A DNA stretch of 64,000 nt, taken from JABDIY01 sp963803875 (lineage in GTDB: Bacteria > Actinomycetota > Acidimicrobiia > Acidimicrobiales > SZUA-35). The notes beneath the pieces were generated by a model. That model saw only the letters and a list, made by a program, of their open reading frames with translations, made no database searches and had not been told where the DNA came from. Below, one piece after another: positions 24,563-35,112 of this stretch. The position numbers were made by a program, and so were the translations under genes. The DNA is taken from positions 62,001 through 126,000 of the forward strand of contig CAWDOA010000009.1 in assembly GCA_963803875.1 (NCBI GenBank), read 5' to 3'. Each line of letters starts with the position of its first letter. Position 1 is the first letter of the stretch.

Positions 24563-26965
24563 ATGACCGGATCCGCTGTGTCGCCGCTTGGCCGTTACCG
24601 CCTGCGCTTGATGGCACTGGCTGCGTTGGTTCTACTCGGTGGAGCGGCAGCGAGTATCGCACTGACGGTTTCCGCCGAGGCCGAGCAGCCCTGGGTCGAG
24701 TCCGGATGGAGCGGGGGTGAGCTGCCGAATGTGTCGGTCGTCCTTCGCAGTATCTCGAGCTCGGATCCCTCCATCGAAGAACGTCTGTTGCCAGCGGTAC
24801 GCCAAATCGCTGGGGTCGAGTCCGCCTTTGTCGATGTGCTCCCTACCGGCCCGCCAGTTATTCACCTCGTGGTGCCGGATGCCGGTCGGCTCGACGAAGT
24901 GACCGAGGAGATAGCGGAGTTGTCATCCGAAGTTGGTGAGGGTGAACTGTTGATTGGCGGTCAGGTCGTGGTCGACAATGAAGTCAACGGTTCGATCACC
25001 TCGGCAACCTTGGTAGCACTTGTTCCTGTTGTCATTATCCTCGGATTCGTCGTTGCAGCCCTGCACGGATCCGTCGTGGGGGCCGCAGCCACAATTTCGG
25101 CGGGCCTGTCGGCCCTCCTCGGAGGAATGATCGGTTCGAGCGTGGCAGGTGCCTTCGATGGCACGCTCGCCACAACCGTCGTGCCCGGGGCTCTTGCGGG
25201 TCTCTTGGTGGGCGTCACGGTCGTCTTTCGACTCATTACGTGGTTCAAGCACCCCGACGCCGATGATGCAACCGACAACATACTGGCATCGGTCATCGCC
25301 CAGCTGCCCGACCTCGGCCTGGTACTCGGCAGCCTTGGCGTTTTGCTTGTCGGAGGGCTCTTCTTTGATGGTTGGAATGCTCCCGTATCGATCTTCATGG
25401 GTGCCCTTTTCGGAGCGCTCGCAACTCTGGCAACCATGCCGGCCCTGCTCTCCACCCAGGGTTCGATTCACGACAACGCTGAGTTTCAAACGGTTCCGAT
25501 CAAGATCTCTGACGGCCGCGACCTGCCACTCGCCGTCCTGGTGGCGATCGCCGTATTGCTGCTGGGACTGGGAGCAGTGGCAGCGAGCACGACGTCGTCC
25601 CGTTCGCTTCTTGACGCCTCTGCGGTTGACAATGAGTCCGCTCAGGTATCGGAGCAGTTGGTTCGGCTGGGTGGCGACCCCTCTGCGGCTATCAGAGCAA
25701 CGGCTCCCGATGGCGCCGAGGACTGGTTCGCCGACTGGTCGATGAGCGCGAGCCGATACCCCGGCGTCGAGTGGGTTGCCACCGCAAGCGGGCGTTACGA
25801 AGATGGAGAGTTGGTTTCCGATGCTTCGACGGCGCCACCGATCGGCGCAACAACAGCGATCATCAATCCCTCAGAATCAGCCCGATCCCGCCAAAGCCAA
25901 GACACGGTACGTGCCTTATCCGAGATTGAAGCAGACGGGGAGGTTCGGCTCGAGGGTCTCCCGGTAGCAGCGCACGATGCGACCCAAGGAGCTGATCGAT
26001 CGTTATGGGTGATGGTTACCGCACTCTCGGTCCTTGCCGGAGCTGTAGTCCTGTTTCTCGTGGGCGACGCCGGCCTGGCTGTTGTGGTAGTTGCGACCCG
26101 ACTACTCACCTCAGCCGCCTCGCTTGGGGCGTATCACGTCGTTGTCGATACCCCGACTGCCGGCGAACTCGAGATCCTCCTGTTACTTCTATCCACTGGT
26201 GTTTCCCTCTTTGAGATTGGCTTGATCCGAATGATCCTTGAAAATGAAGAATCCCACATTGGCTCCCTGGTATCAGCGGCGATGCGGTCCGGAGGCGGTC
26301 AGCCCGTCGCAGGGCTTGGTGTCATTGCGCTCGCCGGAATAGGACTGCTCGCATCCAGCGTCGATCTCGTAGCTGCGTTCGGCATTGCGCTTGCCGTCGC
26401 CGCGATCATCGAGGTGGTATTGGGTATCTGGCTGTTACGGCCCGTCATCATCGGCGAACAGACGCTCCGGTCAGGGTCTCCTGGAGGGCGCGGTCGTTCT
26501 ATCATCGGCCGTCGTGGACCGTCCGAGGGTGAACCGGTCAACCCCGAATGGCGCCGTGTCGTTTCGGGTTTGCTCCGTGAAGAGTTTCGTTTCCAGACAG
26601 AGCCCGATGAGGCCGATTTGGGAACCGTCTTCGTCGAGGACACGCCGCTGTATAGCGAGCTGTCCCAACACAACCTGCGCCTTCGACAGAATGGTTTGAA
26701 GATCCGCGGTGAAGGGCCAACTGTTGTCAGTGTCAAGGCGGTGAATGATGGCGACCCCGTGACCGTGGCTATCACGGTCGATCACCCGTCTCGACAACTA
26801 CTCGCCGCTGACGGAAGATTGCTCGGCGTGAGGGCTGCAGAACGCAGAGACGGCATGCTCTGGCTGGCGCAGGACCCCAGTGGCCGGTACCGAATCGCGG
26901 AGGCGGTCGACATGGGTAGCGGTCTTCCGATCCCTGAAGAGTCCAAGTCACAAACGGTCTCGTAG
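24563..26965 (+). CDS. MMPL/RND-like membrane protein
   Basis: The protein has 800 residues from ATG 24563; the ORF extends 59 codons upstream without family features. One helix is near the N-terminus (LRLMALAALVLLGGAAASIALTV). An extracytoplasmic loop of about 125 residues follows, then a block of five or six helices (about 150-320). A second periplasmic loop (350-490) precedes a second helix block (490-640), giving the duplicated RND layout. The C-terminal 150 residues are soluble. The canonical catalytic Asp/Tyr pairs of MmpL proteins are not obvious. The substrate is unknown, perhaps a lipid. It is divergent from the CocE-type gene. Confidence 0.7.
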   Translation: MTGSAVSPLGRYRLRLMALAALVLLGGAAASIALTVSAEAEQPWVESGWSGGELPNVSVVLRSISSSDPSIEERLLPAVRQIAGVESAFVDVLPTGPPVIHLVVPDAGRLDEVTEEIAELSSEVGEGELLIGGQVVVDNEVNGSITSATLVALVPVVIILGFVVAALHGSVVGAAATISAGLSALLGGMIGSSVAGAFDGTLATTVVPGALAGLLVGVTVVFRLITWFKHPDADDATDNILASVIAQLPDLGLVLGSLGVLLVGGLFFDGWNAPVSIFMGALFGALATLATMPALLSTQGSIHDNAEFQTVPIKISDGRDLPLAVLVAIAVLLLGLGAVAASTTSSRSLLDASAVDNESAQVSEQLVRLGGDPSAAIRATAPDGAEDWFADWSMSASRYPGVEWVATASGRYEDGELVSDASTAPPIGATTAIINPSESARSRQSQDTVRALSEIEADGEVRLEGLPVAAHDATQGADRSLWVMVTALSVLAGAVVLFLVGDAGLAVVVVATRLLTSAASLGAYHVVVDTPTAGELEILLLLLSTGVSLFEIGLIRMILENEESHIGSLVSAAMRSGGGQPVAGLGVIALAGIGLLASSVDLVAAFGIALAVAAIIEVVLGIWLLRPVIIGEQTLRSGSPGGRGRSIIGRRGPSEGEPVNPEWRRVVSGLLREEFRFQTEPDEADLGTVFVEDTPLYSELSQHNLRLRQNGLKIRGEGPTVVSVKAVNDGDPVTVAITVDHPSRQLLAADGRLLGVRAAERRDGMLWLAQDPSGRYRIAEAVDMGSGLPIPEESKSQTVS

Positions 26966-27050
26966 AGCAGACGTCTCAGCGCAGGCCAGATTGGCGTAAT
27001 GGCTTGGCTAACCTCGGAGTTGGACCGATGCCCGCCTCGAAGGACCCAAC

Positions 27051-28442
27051 GTGAGTCATGACCTAAACATGCCCGGAATAGCCAACTCGGTCCTCGACCT
27101 GATCGGGCATACCCCCATGGTTCAGCTACAGCAGGTCGGGGCGGATCTCGAATGTCCGGTTGTGGTGAAGTACGAAGTATTCAATCCAGGGGGCAGCGCC
27201 AAAGATCGCCCCGCACTGAAGATGATCATCGATGCTGAAGAGGCCGGCCTTCTCAAACCCGGGGGCACGATCATCGAGCCGACGAGCGGCAACACCGGAG
27301 TCGGGCTCGCCATCGTTGCCGCCCAGCGGGGGTACCAGTGCATCTTCGTGGTTACCAACAAGGTCGGTGTGGAGAAGGTCGATTTGTTACGGGCCTACGG
27401 TGCTGAGGTGGTTGTTTGCCCGGTCGCAGTTGCCCCTGAAGACCCTCGGTCCTACTACAGCACCGCCGAGCGCCTGGTGAAGGAAACCCCAAACGCATAT
27501 CGGCCCAACCAGTACGCAAATGATTCCAATCCTCAGTCTCACTACGAAACCACCGGTCCCGAGATCTGGGATCAGACCGAGGGCAGGGTCACCCACTTCG
27601 TGGCCGGCGCCGGGACGGGAGGAACGATCAGTGGGGTGGCGAGGTATCTGAAAGAGCAGAATCCTCGAATTCAAATAGTTGCAGCAGATCCTGAGGAGTC
27701 GGTCTTTTCCGGTGGATCCGGTCGCCCGTACCTGGTTGAAGGTGTGGGCGAGGATTTCTGGCCCAGCACCTATGATCCCAGCCTGGTGGATCGGGTCATT
27801 CCGATCTCGGATGCCGATTCATTCAAGACTGCGCGGCTGGTGTCACAGAAGGAAGGTCTCCTCATAGGTGGATCTTGTGGAACCGCGGTGGCCGCAGCCC
27901 TCACAGTGGCATCCGAACTTGGCCCCGACGATCTCGTGGTCGTTCTGACTCCCGATTCCGGCCGCGGCTACCTGAGCACCGTGTTCAACGACGAGTGGAT
28001 GGGCCGTTTCGGCTTCCTCGAATCCAGCGGCCCGTCCGTTGCCGACGTACTTGGTTCACGGAATACCGATATGCGCCCGAATCTGGTGTATGTGCAACCC
28101 GAGGATTCAGTACGCGACGCCATTCTCCTGATGCACAAACACAGCGTCAGCCAAATGCCGGTCGCCCAGGGCGAGATGCCGCTGGCAAATGCAGAAGTCT
28201 TTGGTTCGATCGACGAGCTTCGCACGATGGAAGCAGCCTTCGGAAACACCGGTGTCCTCGACCGAGCCGTCGGCGAGGTCATGAAACCACGGCTGCCAAC
28301 GATAGGAATCGGCGAATCTGTGGAGCGGGCCGTTCTGCTGCTTGATTCAGTGAACGCGTTGGTCGTGCTCGATGGCGGTCGGCCCTGCACCGTGCTCTCA
28401 CGGGCCGACTTGATTTCGTTTCTTTCCATCGAGCAGCTCTGA
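27051..28442 (+). CDS. cbs: Cystathionine beta-synthase
   Basis: This PLP enzyme condenses serine and homocysteine to cystathionine. The catalytic lysine is in FNPGGSAKDRPALKM, the phosphate/carboxylate loop is EPTSGNTGVGLAIV, and a Gly-rich loop is VAGAGTGGTISGVARYL. The C-terminus from about residue 335 is a pair of CBS domains (VQPEDSVRDAILLMHKHSVS and GESVERAVLLLDSVNALVVL), a regulatory module. The length of 463 residues is that of actinobacterial CBS. The start is GTG 27051. Together with the next gene it forms the reverse transsulfuration pair. Confidence 0.93.
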   Translation: MSHDLNMPGIANSVLDLIGHTPMVQLQQVGADLECPVVVKYEVFNPGGSAKDRPALKMIIDAEEAGLLKPGGTIIEPTSGNTGVGLAIVAAQRGYQCIFVVTNKVGVEKVDLLRAYGAEVVVCPVAVAPEDPRSYYSTAERLVKETPNAYRPNQYANDSNPQSHYETTGPEIWDQTEGRVTHFVAGAGTGGTISGVARYLKEQNPRIQIVAADPEESVFSGGSGRPYLVEGVGEDFWPSTYDPSLVDRVIPISDADSFKTARLVSQKEGLLIGGSCGTAVAAALTVASELGPDDLVVVLTPDSGRGYLSTVFNDEWMGRFGFLESSGPSVADVLGSRNTDMRPNLVYVQPEDSVRDAILLMHKHSVSQMPVAQGEMPLANAEVFGSIDELRTMEAAFGNTGVLDRAVGEVMKPRLPTIGIGESVERAVLLLDSVNALVVLDGGRPCTVLSRADLISFLSIEQL

Positions 28443-28511
28443 CATCATCAACACCGACCATCGACGCCGTCCCTGACCGAGGCGGGTCTGACCCCAAAAG
28501 GCAACAATCTC

Positions 28512-29666
28512 GTGAGTGAATCATCAACGAATGCCGGCTTCGGGTTTTCTACCCGTGCGATTCATGTTGGCCAGGATCCCGAAGCGGTGACCGGCGCTGT
28601 CACGGTGCCGGTCTTCCAGACCTCAACGTTCGCACAGGAAGCTGTGGGCAAACACAGCGGCTATGAGTACGCCCGCACCGGGAACCCAACACGAACCGCG
28701 CTCGAGGCAGCACTTGCCTCCTTGGAAGGAGCGGCCTTCGGTGTGCAATTCGCCAGCGGTCTGGCAGCTGAAGATGCACTGCTGCGGCAACTCGAACCCG
28801 GCGACCATGTGGTGCTGGGTAACGATGCATACGGCGGCACGTACCGCCTGATCTCCAAAGTGTTCGGCCGAGCCGGCATCACCCACTCGGCCCACGACTT
28901 CTCCGATCCCGCTCAACTTGCCGCCAACTGGCCCGAGAACACCAAAATCGTGTGGGCCGAGACCCCTACCAACCCGCTGCTGTCTATCGTCGACATCGAC
29001 GCGCTCGCCACGGTGGCCCATGAAAACCATGCGATGTTGGTGATCGACAACACCTTTGCCACCCCCTACCTTCAGCAGCCATTGGCGCACGGGGCGGACG
29101 CGGTCGTGCACTCGACCACCAAGTACCTCGGAGGCCACAGCGACGTCGTCGGCGGCTTCGTCGCCACCAACGATGGAGAACTCGATGCCCACCTGCGCTT
29201 CATCCAGAACTCTGTAGGCGCAGTGCCTGGTCCATGGGACTGCTTCCTCACGCTGAGGGGAGCGAAGACCCTGGCTGTTCGCATGGACCGTCACCTCACA
29301 AATGCGGACGCGGTTGTCGAACTGCTGTCTGCCCATCCGGCTGTGTCAACGGTGCTTTATCCGGGGCTGGAGTCCCATCCGAACCATCACGTGGCCAAGA
29401 AGCAGATGAGCGGGTTCGGCGGAATGGTCTCGTTCCGCGCTGCCGGGGGACGTGACGCTGCGATGAAGATCATCGAGAGCTGTCGACTCTTCACTCTTGC
29501 CGAGTCGCTGGGGGCGGTCGAGAGTCTGGTGGAACACCCAGGTGTGATGACCCACGCCAGCGCCGCAGGTTCGGCCCTCGAGGTGCCCGAAGATCTCGTT
29601 CGACTCAGCGTCGGGATCGAAGATATCGCCGACATCCTCGCGGACCTGGAGCAGGCGCTGAGTTGA
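28512..29666 (+). CDS. metB: Cystathionine gamma-synthase/lyase
   Basis: This PLP-dependent Cys/Met metabolism enzyme has 384 residues. Motifs are ATRAIHVGQDPEAVTGAV near the N-terminus, YEYARTGNPTR, the PLP lysine in VVHSTTKYLGGHSDVVGG and the C-terminal SLGAVESLVEHPGVMTHAS. It follows cbs by 69 bp. In actinobacteria this pairing usually means cystathionine made by Cbs is cleaved to cysteine, although MetB-type synthase activity cannot be excluded by sequence. The start is GTG 28512. Confidence 0.9.
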   Translation: MSESSTNAGFGFSTRAIHVGQDPEAVTGAVTVPVFQTSTFAQEAVGKHSGYEYARTGNPTRTALEAALASLEGAAFGVQFASGLAAEDALLRQLEPGDHVVLGNDAYGGTYRLISKVFGRAGITHSAHDFSDPAQLAANWPENTKIVWAETPTNPLLSIVDIDALATVAHENHAMLVIDNTFATPYLQQPLAHGADAVVHSTTKYLGGHSDVVGGFVATNDGELDAHLRFIQNSVGAVPGPWDCFLTLRGAKTLAVRMDRHLTNADAVVELLSAHPAVSTVLYPGLESHPNHHVAKKQMSGFGGMVSFRAAGGRDAAMKIIESCRLFTLAESLGAVESLVEHPGVMTHASAAGSALEVPEDLVRLSVGIEDIADILADLEQALS

Positions 29667-29685
29667 GGATGGCAGACTCTTGGGA

Positions 29686-30609
29686 ATGGGTCGTCAACAC
29701 ATCCACGTAGCACCTCGGTCCGGGCGGTCGGACTCCCTCGCAGAAGCTGTTGTCGCGGGCGGCGCAGAACTCTCCGAAGTTGGCATCGCAGAGGTACTCG
29801 TCTGGGCCGACCCGGCCAGGGCATCCGAGCTTGGCGACTATCTCGAGACCATGGAATCGGTGAGATGGGTGGCGCTTCCCTATGCCGGAATCGAGCCGTA
29901 CATCGACACGATTCGTAGTCGTCAAGATCTCATCTGGACATGTGCGCGCGACGTGTACAGCCGCCCGGTCGCTGAGCATGCCCTCATTTTGGCAGCCTCT
30001 GGGCTCCGGAACGTCGTCGAATATGCGAAACAGACCACGTGGACCGCTCAGAAGGGCACCATGCTTGTGGATGGCAAGCTGACGATCTTCGGCGGCGGCG
30101 GTATCGCTCGGTCGGTGATAACGCTCCTGCAAGGTTGGAATTGCAGAATCACCGTCGTGCGTCGTTCGGCCGAACCGATCGACGGGGTTGGCAGAATACT
30201 TCCTCCGTCGGAGGCAACGACAGCCGTCAGCGATGCAGACGTCGTGATTCTTGCGCTGCCGCTCACCGACGCCACCAAACACATCATCAACCGTGAGGTG
30301 CTCGACGCCATGAAGCCCCATGCGTGGCTTGTGAACGTTGCTCGGGGGGGAGTGGTGGACACCGACGCACTGGTTGAATCGCTTTTGGAGGGATCAATCG
30401 GTGGAGCTGCTCTCGACGTGACTGACCCCGAACCTCTACCGGATGGGCATCGGTTGTGGTCGCTCCCCAATGTTGTGATCACGCCCCACGTTGGGAACAC
30501 GCCCGAGATGGGTATCCCACTGCTCGCAGCGTTCATCGAACGAAATGTGGCCACGTGGATTTCGGGCGGCGAGATCGAAGGGGTTGTGGACCCAATCGCT
30601 GGCTACTGA
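29686..30609 (+). CDS. D-isomer-specific 2-hydroxyacid dehydrogenase
   Basis: This NAD-dependent 2-ketoacid reductase/hydroxyacid dehydrogenase has 307 residues from ATG 29686 (TTG 29680 is an alternative). The nucleotide-binding loop is LTIFGGGGIARSVI, and the catalytic residues are Arg in LVNVARGGVVDTDAL, Glu in DVTDPEPLPDGH and His in VITPHVGNTPEM. The N-terminal substrate domain is short and divergent, so the substrate is unknown. It follows metB by about 20 bp and probably ends that transcript. Confidence 0.9.
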   Translation: MGRQHIHVAPRSGRSDSLAEAVVAGGAELSEVGIAEVLVWADPARASELGDYLETMESVRWVALPYAGIEPYIDTIRSRQDLIWTCARDVYSRPVAEHALILAASGLRNVVEYAKQTTWTAQKGTMLVDGKLTIFGGGGIARSVITLLQGWNCRITVVRRSAEPIDGVGRILPPSEATTAVSDADVVILALPLTDATKHIINREVLDAMKPHAWLVNVARGGVVDTDALVESLLEGSIGGAALDVTDPEPLPDGHRLWSLPNVVITPHVGNTPEMGIPLLAAFIERNVATWISGGEIEGVVDPIAGY

Positions 30610-30830
30610 GGTCAGAGTGGCAGGACCAACGATGCTCTTGGCCCGCTCGGGCTGGTCCCAATTTGGGATTGTTACAAGCCAGGGTCGTCACGGCCTCGTT
30701 TTGCACTCGGGTCGAATCGGTGAATATGTTGCTTTGGCTCGTTGTGTCGCGTGACACATCTGGCACAATGTCGTCTGGTCGTCCATCGATTGGCGATCGA
30801 AGGGGAAAGCAAGTTGATCAGGGGAGTCCG

Positions 30831-32716
30831 ATGACGGTTGTAGAAACGGCTGCTAATGCCACTTCGAGCGCTGGTGGATACCCAACGGTGGCGTCCCGAG
30901 CCAAGGATTGGGCCATCAAAGCTCCCGACCAGCTGGCTATGCGCGACAAAGATTTCGGCATCTGGCACGAGTTCACTTGGGAACAAGTCTGGGACATGGT
31001 CGTCGACGCCGCTCACGGTTTGCTGGCCCTGGGCCTGGATGTGGGGGATCGGCTGAGCATCCACTCCGAAGATCGAACCGAATGGGTTGTGCTCGACCTG
31101 GCCGCAGTCGCCTGCCGCGGAATCACGGTGGGCCTCTACCCCACGAACCCGCTTACAGAGGTTGAGTACACGCTCAACGACTGCGGGTCGAAGATTCACT
31201 TTGCCGAGGACCAGGAGCAGGTCGACAAGGTGCTCGATCTACCCGTTGAGCGTTACCCGACCGTCGAAAAAATCATCTACGTTGAGCCTCGCGGAATCAT
31301 CGGGAGCTACAACGACCCGCGCCTGATGTACTGGGACGACTTCATCGCATTGGGACGCGAACACAAAGCCGCCAACGCCCGTGAGCTGGAAGCCCGCATG
31401 GCTGCTGCCAAAGCCGACGACGTGATGACATTGGTGTACACCAGCGGCACAACCGGACCGCCCAAGGGCGCCATGCTCACCAACGCCAACACCGACTACG
31501 CCATCGATGTCATCGTCAACACGCCCGAGCGCACCCCTGACGGCAAGCCGCCGTCCCCTGATGATCAGGCGTTGACCTATCTGCCGTTGTGCCACGTCGC
31601 AGAGCGAGTCTTCTCCACGTGGTCCTTGGTCGGCGCCGGGGTTGTCCTGAACTACGCCGAGTCACCCGAGGCAGTGTTTGCCAACCTCCGGGAGGTACAG
31701 CCGACCTTGTTCTTCGCCGTTCCCCGAATCTGGGAGAAGCTTCACGCCGGCATCATGATTCGCGGAGCCGACGCCAGCCCATTCAAGAAGTTGATTCTGA
31801 ACCGGGCGATGAAGGCGGCCGATTGGATCGGCAAGACCCGGACCGAAAACGGAGGTAACTGGACTCCTGCCACCCGCATCGTCTACTGGATCTTCAACCT
31901 GCTCGTCTTCAGGGCCATGAAGGAACGGGTTGGCATGCGTCGGGTCCGTTATGCCGGCACCGGAGCAGCGCCGATCGCCCCCGAGGTCATCGAGTTCTTC
32001 ATGGGAATCGGCCTCGACATCTTCGAGCTCTACGGAATGACCGAGAACTCTGCCATCGCAACCGCCAACTTCGCAGGGCCGGGTGAAGGTGGGCACGGTA
32101 GGTGAGCCGTACCCCCAGGTCGGCAAGGACGGCCTACGTATCGACGAGACCACCGGTGAGATCCAGACCAAACACGCCGGTGTGTTCAAGGGCTACTGGG
32201 GCAAGCCCGAGAAGACCGCCGAGACCTTCACCGACGACGGCTGGCTTGATGACCGGCGACGTGGGGGAGTGGGTCGATGGCACCCACGTCCGCATCGTCG
32301 ACAGGATCAAACACATCATCATCACAGCCGGTGGCAAGAACATCAGCCCTTCCGAGATCGAGAACACGCTGAAGGTGAGTCCGTTTGTCAACGAGGCCAT
32401 GGTGATCGGTGACCGTCGGAAGTACCTCACAGCCCTCATCGGCATCGAACTCGACACGGTGGGCAACTGGGCGCTCAAGAAGAACATCTCCTACACCACC
32501 TACCGAGATCTCAGCGAGAAGCCGGAAGTCATCGCCCTCATTCAGAAAGAGGTCGATCGCACCAATGAGAAGTTTGCACGGGTCGAGGGGATCAAGAAGT
32601 TCCGGCTCCTGCCCAAGGAACTCGATCACGAGGATGGGGAGATGACAGCAACCATGAAGCTGAAGCGATCATCGATGGAAGAACTGTTCGGCGATCTCGT
32701 GGAGTCGATGTACTGA
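30831..32716 (+). CDS. Long-chain acyl-CoA synthetase/AMP-ligase (two frameshifts)
   Basis: This is a FadD15-like AMP-forming ligase that activates a carboxylic acid to its CoA ester. ATG 30831 follows a good site (AGGGGAG); the ORF extension to 30456 overlaps the preceding gene. Motifs are LVYTSGTTGPPKGAML, ELYGMTENSA and TGDVGEWVDGTHVRIVDRIK. The reading frame breaks twice: an extra G in GGG 32076-32078 (native G-R-V-K-V-G) and an extra T at 32246-32247 (native W-L-M-T-G-D). With both removed the protein is about 628 residues and complete to LFGDLVESMY. It leads a Liv-type transporter cluster, so it probably activates the imported substrate. Confidence 0.82.
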
Positions 32717-33685
32717 TGCAGATCCTCATCCAGACCCGTGGTGAAGTCGATTGCCCTCGGATCGATCTACGCCATCATGGGGCTCAGCTTCGTGCTCATC
32801 TTCAAGGGAACCCAGGTGTTGAACTTCGCCGCCGGCGCCATCTCGATGGCGGGAGCAATGTTCATGTCCATAATGGTCGTCGACGCAGGTTTCCCTTTCC
32901 TGCCGTTCAGCAACCCGCTCGCCCCGGATCCTGGCACGACCCCGGGTATGTCCGTGTGGCTGATCAACTTGGTGCTGGCGCTCCTGCTCGCTGCGATCCT
33001 GGGGCTGGTGCTCGAACGATTAGCCATCCGGCCCATGATCGGTCAACCGCTTTTTGCCATGGCGGTGGTGACCTTGGGCCTCGAGATCGCAATACGGCCG
33101 TTCAATCTCGATGCGACGGCAATCAGCGGTCGCAGCCTTGGCGTCCCATGGGGAAACGAGAGCTGGAAGCTCGGAGAGGCGTTCGTACCGAAGAGCTACA
33201 TCGCAGCGATCGTCGCCGCCATGTTGGCCTTTGTTTTGGTCTTCTGGTTCTACCGCTCCCGCTTCGGCGTCGCCATGCGTGCGGTGGCGTTTGATCAGGA
33301 AGCGGCGATGGCTCAGGGCATCAATGTGGGCCGGGTCTTCGCCGTCGCTTGGGCGCTGGGAGCCGCACTTGCAGCTCTGGCGGCGATCTTCTTCGGGATG
33401 GCGCCGTGGCCCCCGTCAGGGGTTGTCAGCGCCGAGATCCACCCGATCTGGGTGTTCCGCGTGCTTCCGGTCATCGTCCTCGGAGGGCTGGATTCAGTCA
33501 TCGGAGCGCTCTATGGCGGTCTGATCATCGCCTTCTTCGAGATCTTCGCAGGCCAGTATCTGTCGCAATGGACGAGCATCCTCGGCCCCGGCTACTCCAC
33601 CATCGTTCCCTACCTCGCCATGTTGGTGGTGCTGCTCTTCCGTCCTTATGGACTGTTCGGCACTGAGGAAATCCGGAGGGTTTGA
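32716..33685 (+). CDS. livH: Branched-chain amino-acid-type ABC permease LivH (frameshift near start)
   Basis: This is the first of two inner-membrane permeases of the Liv-type importer. The start is ATG 32716, overlapping the ligase stop (TGATG). It reads MQILIQT, then an extra G at 32738 shifts the frame; the native continuation is L-V-K-S-I-A-L-G-S-I-Y-A-I-M-G-L, standard for LivH. Hydrophobic helices and the family block FVLIFKGTQVLNFAAGAISM and GLDSVIGALYGGLIIAFFEI follow. The corrected length is about 322 residues, compared with about 300 usually. The rest of the frame is open. Confidence 0.85.
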
Positions 33686-33686
33686 G

Positions 33687-35003
33687 ATGAGTTTCGGTCG
33701 GCCGCTGTTGCGCACCTCCTACGAACAGGACGCTGCGATCTTCCCGTCATGGTTCCAGAAGGGAACCGCCGTTCTCTTCATCATGGCGCTGATTCTGATG
33801 ACCCTGGATGGACCCGTCCTCGGCGGACTCCCCAAGTTCTTCCTCGGCAATACATGGTTCGATCCCGGTGAGCGTCACAATCTGTTTCGCCGTCGCCGCC
33901 CTGGGTCTGAACATCTTGGTAGGAGTTACCGGCCAGGTCTCGCTCGGCCATGCCTTCTTTTCGGCAATGGAGCGTATGCAGCCGTCATGCTGGGTGGCAA
34001 TCTGGGCGACGAGCAAAGCTGGAAGGCCTGTGTCCCCTTTCACGACAGTCTCGGCTTGCTGGAGCGGCAGGGTCAGTGTGGCCTCGGCCTGCCGATATGG
34101 ATCTGGTTGCCGGCGTCGGGCATCGTGGCAGCGATGATCGGCGTGCTCGTCGCTCCGGCGGCGGTGAAGGTGCGGGGACTGTACCTGGCAATCGTCACGG
34201 TCGGTTTGGTGTTCATCGGTCTCCACCTTGGCCGGATGCTCCCCGAGTGGGCTGGCGATTTCGAGTCCGGTCGGCGCTGGCCCTCGCTCGACATCCGCCT
34301 CTGGAAAGAAGAGTCACCCCTTGTGGAGATGACTGAGGACGGCAAATGGTTCGGGCTGATCGAACTCAGCGAGGAGCAGAAGCAGCTCTTCTTCCTCATT
34401 GCCATCCTGCTACTCATGACCTGGTTTGCCAAGAACCTGGTCCGTTCCCGCACCGGGCGCGCCCTTCAGGCGATCCGGGATCGTGATGTTGCGGCGGAGG
34501 TGATGGGTGTCCCGGAGTTCAAATACAAGCGAATCGGGTTCGCGCTGAGCTCGTTCTACGCAGGCATCGGCGGTGCGTTGTTCGCATCGTTCACCGGGCG
34601 TGTATCGCCCGTCGACTTCGGGCTGCTGCTCTCGGTCGATTTCATCGCCATCCTCCTCATCGGTGGTGCTGGGACGATCGCCGGCACCCTCATGGGGACC
34701 GTCTTCGTCGAATTGATTCCCCGGGCCGTCGAGAGGGGCACGGCGCGCTTGGCCGAGAACCTCGACGCCGGCGGCCTCACCGGCGCTACCGCCAACGTTT
34801 TGCTCACCGGCGGCGGCGACGGTGACTTCGGACCGATCTCGATCTCGCCGACCGCCCCCGGCTGGCCGATGAGTGCCTTTCAGTGGAACTTTGTGATCTA
34901 CGGCGTGCTGATTGTCGTATTCCTGATCTTCGAGCCGCTGGGATTGTTCGGAATATGGTTGAAGATTCGTAACTATTGGAAAGGGTGGCCATTCAGCTAC
35001 TAG
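33687..35003 (+). CDS. livM: Branched-chain amino-acid-type ABC permease LivM (two frameshifts)
   Basis: This is the second permease of the Liv-type importer, two bases after livH (ATG 33687). Between 33864 and 33961 the coding frame changes and returns. An extra C at 33864-33866 moves into SVTICFAVAALGLNILVGVT plus GQVSLGHAFF, and loss of one T at TTTT 33958-33961 restores GNGAYAAVMLGG. The central segment is thus classic LivM. Later blocks include VRGLYLAIVTVGLVFIGLHLG, RTGRALQAIRDRDVAAEVMG and FIAILLIGGAGTIAGTLMG. At about 438 residues it is somewhat long because of an inserted loop after the LGRMLPEW segment. Confidence 0.83.
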   Translation: MSFGRPLLRTSYEQDAAIFPSWFQKGTAVLFIMALILMTLDGPVLGGLPKFFLGNTWFDPGERHNLFRRRRPGSEHLGRSYRPGLARPCLLFGNGAYAAVMLGGNLGDEQSWKACVPFHDSLGLLERQGQCGLGLPIWIWLPASGIVAAMIGVLVAPAAVKVRGLYLAIVTVGLVFIGLHLGRMLPEWAGDFESGRRWPSLDIRLWKEESPLVEMTEDGKWFGLIELSEEQKQLFFLIAILLLMTWFAKNLVRSRTGRALQAIRDRDVAAEVMGVPEFKYKRIGFALSSFYAGIGGALFASFTGRVSPVDFGLLLSVDFIAILLIGGAGTIAGTLMGTVFVELIPRAVERGTARLAENLDAGGLTGATANVLLTGGGDGDFGPISISPTAPGWPMSAFQWNFVIYGVLIVVFLIFEPLGLFGIWLKIRNYWKGWPFSY

Positions 35004-35031
35004 CTCGATGCGCTACAAACAACGATCGATG

Positions 35032-35047
35032 GGCGGTACACACCGCC
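35032..35047 (+). other. Small perfect hairpin between livM and the binding-protein gene
   Basis: GGCGGT (35032-35037), loop ACAC, ACCGCC (35042-35047). It lies in the 109-bp livM-binding protein gap and has no U-tract, so it is more likely an mRNA processing or stabilising element than an intrinsic terminator. Confidence 0.4.
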
Positions 35048-35112
35048 TACCAAGTCGCTCGCAGTACCCCTGCTGTGCAGTGAAACCCAACTAGGGGAGG
35101 AAACCTACAATC

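Noticed and set aside
32083..32412. Separate 109-residue gene inside the acyl-CoA ligase
   Set aside because: Its protein is the middle of the ligase (V-K-V-G-T-V-G-E-P-Y-P) in another frame, explained by two single-base insertions.
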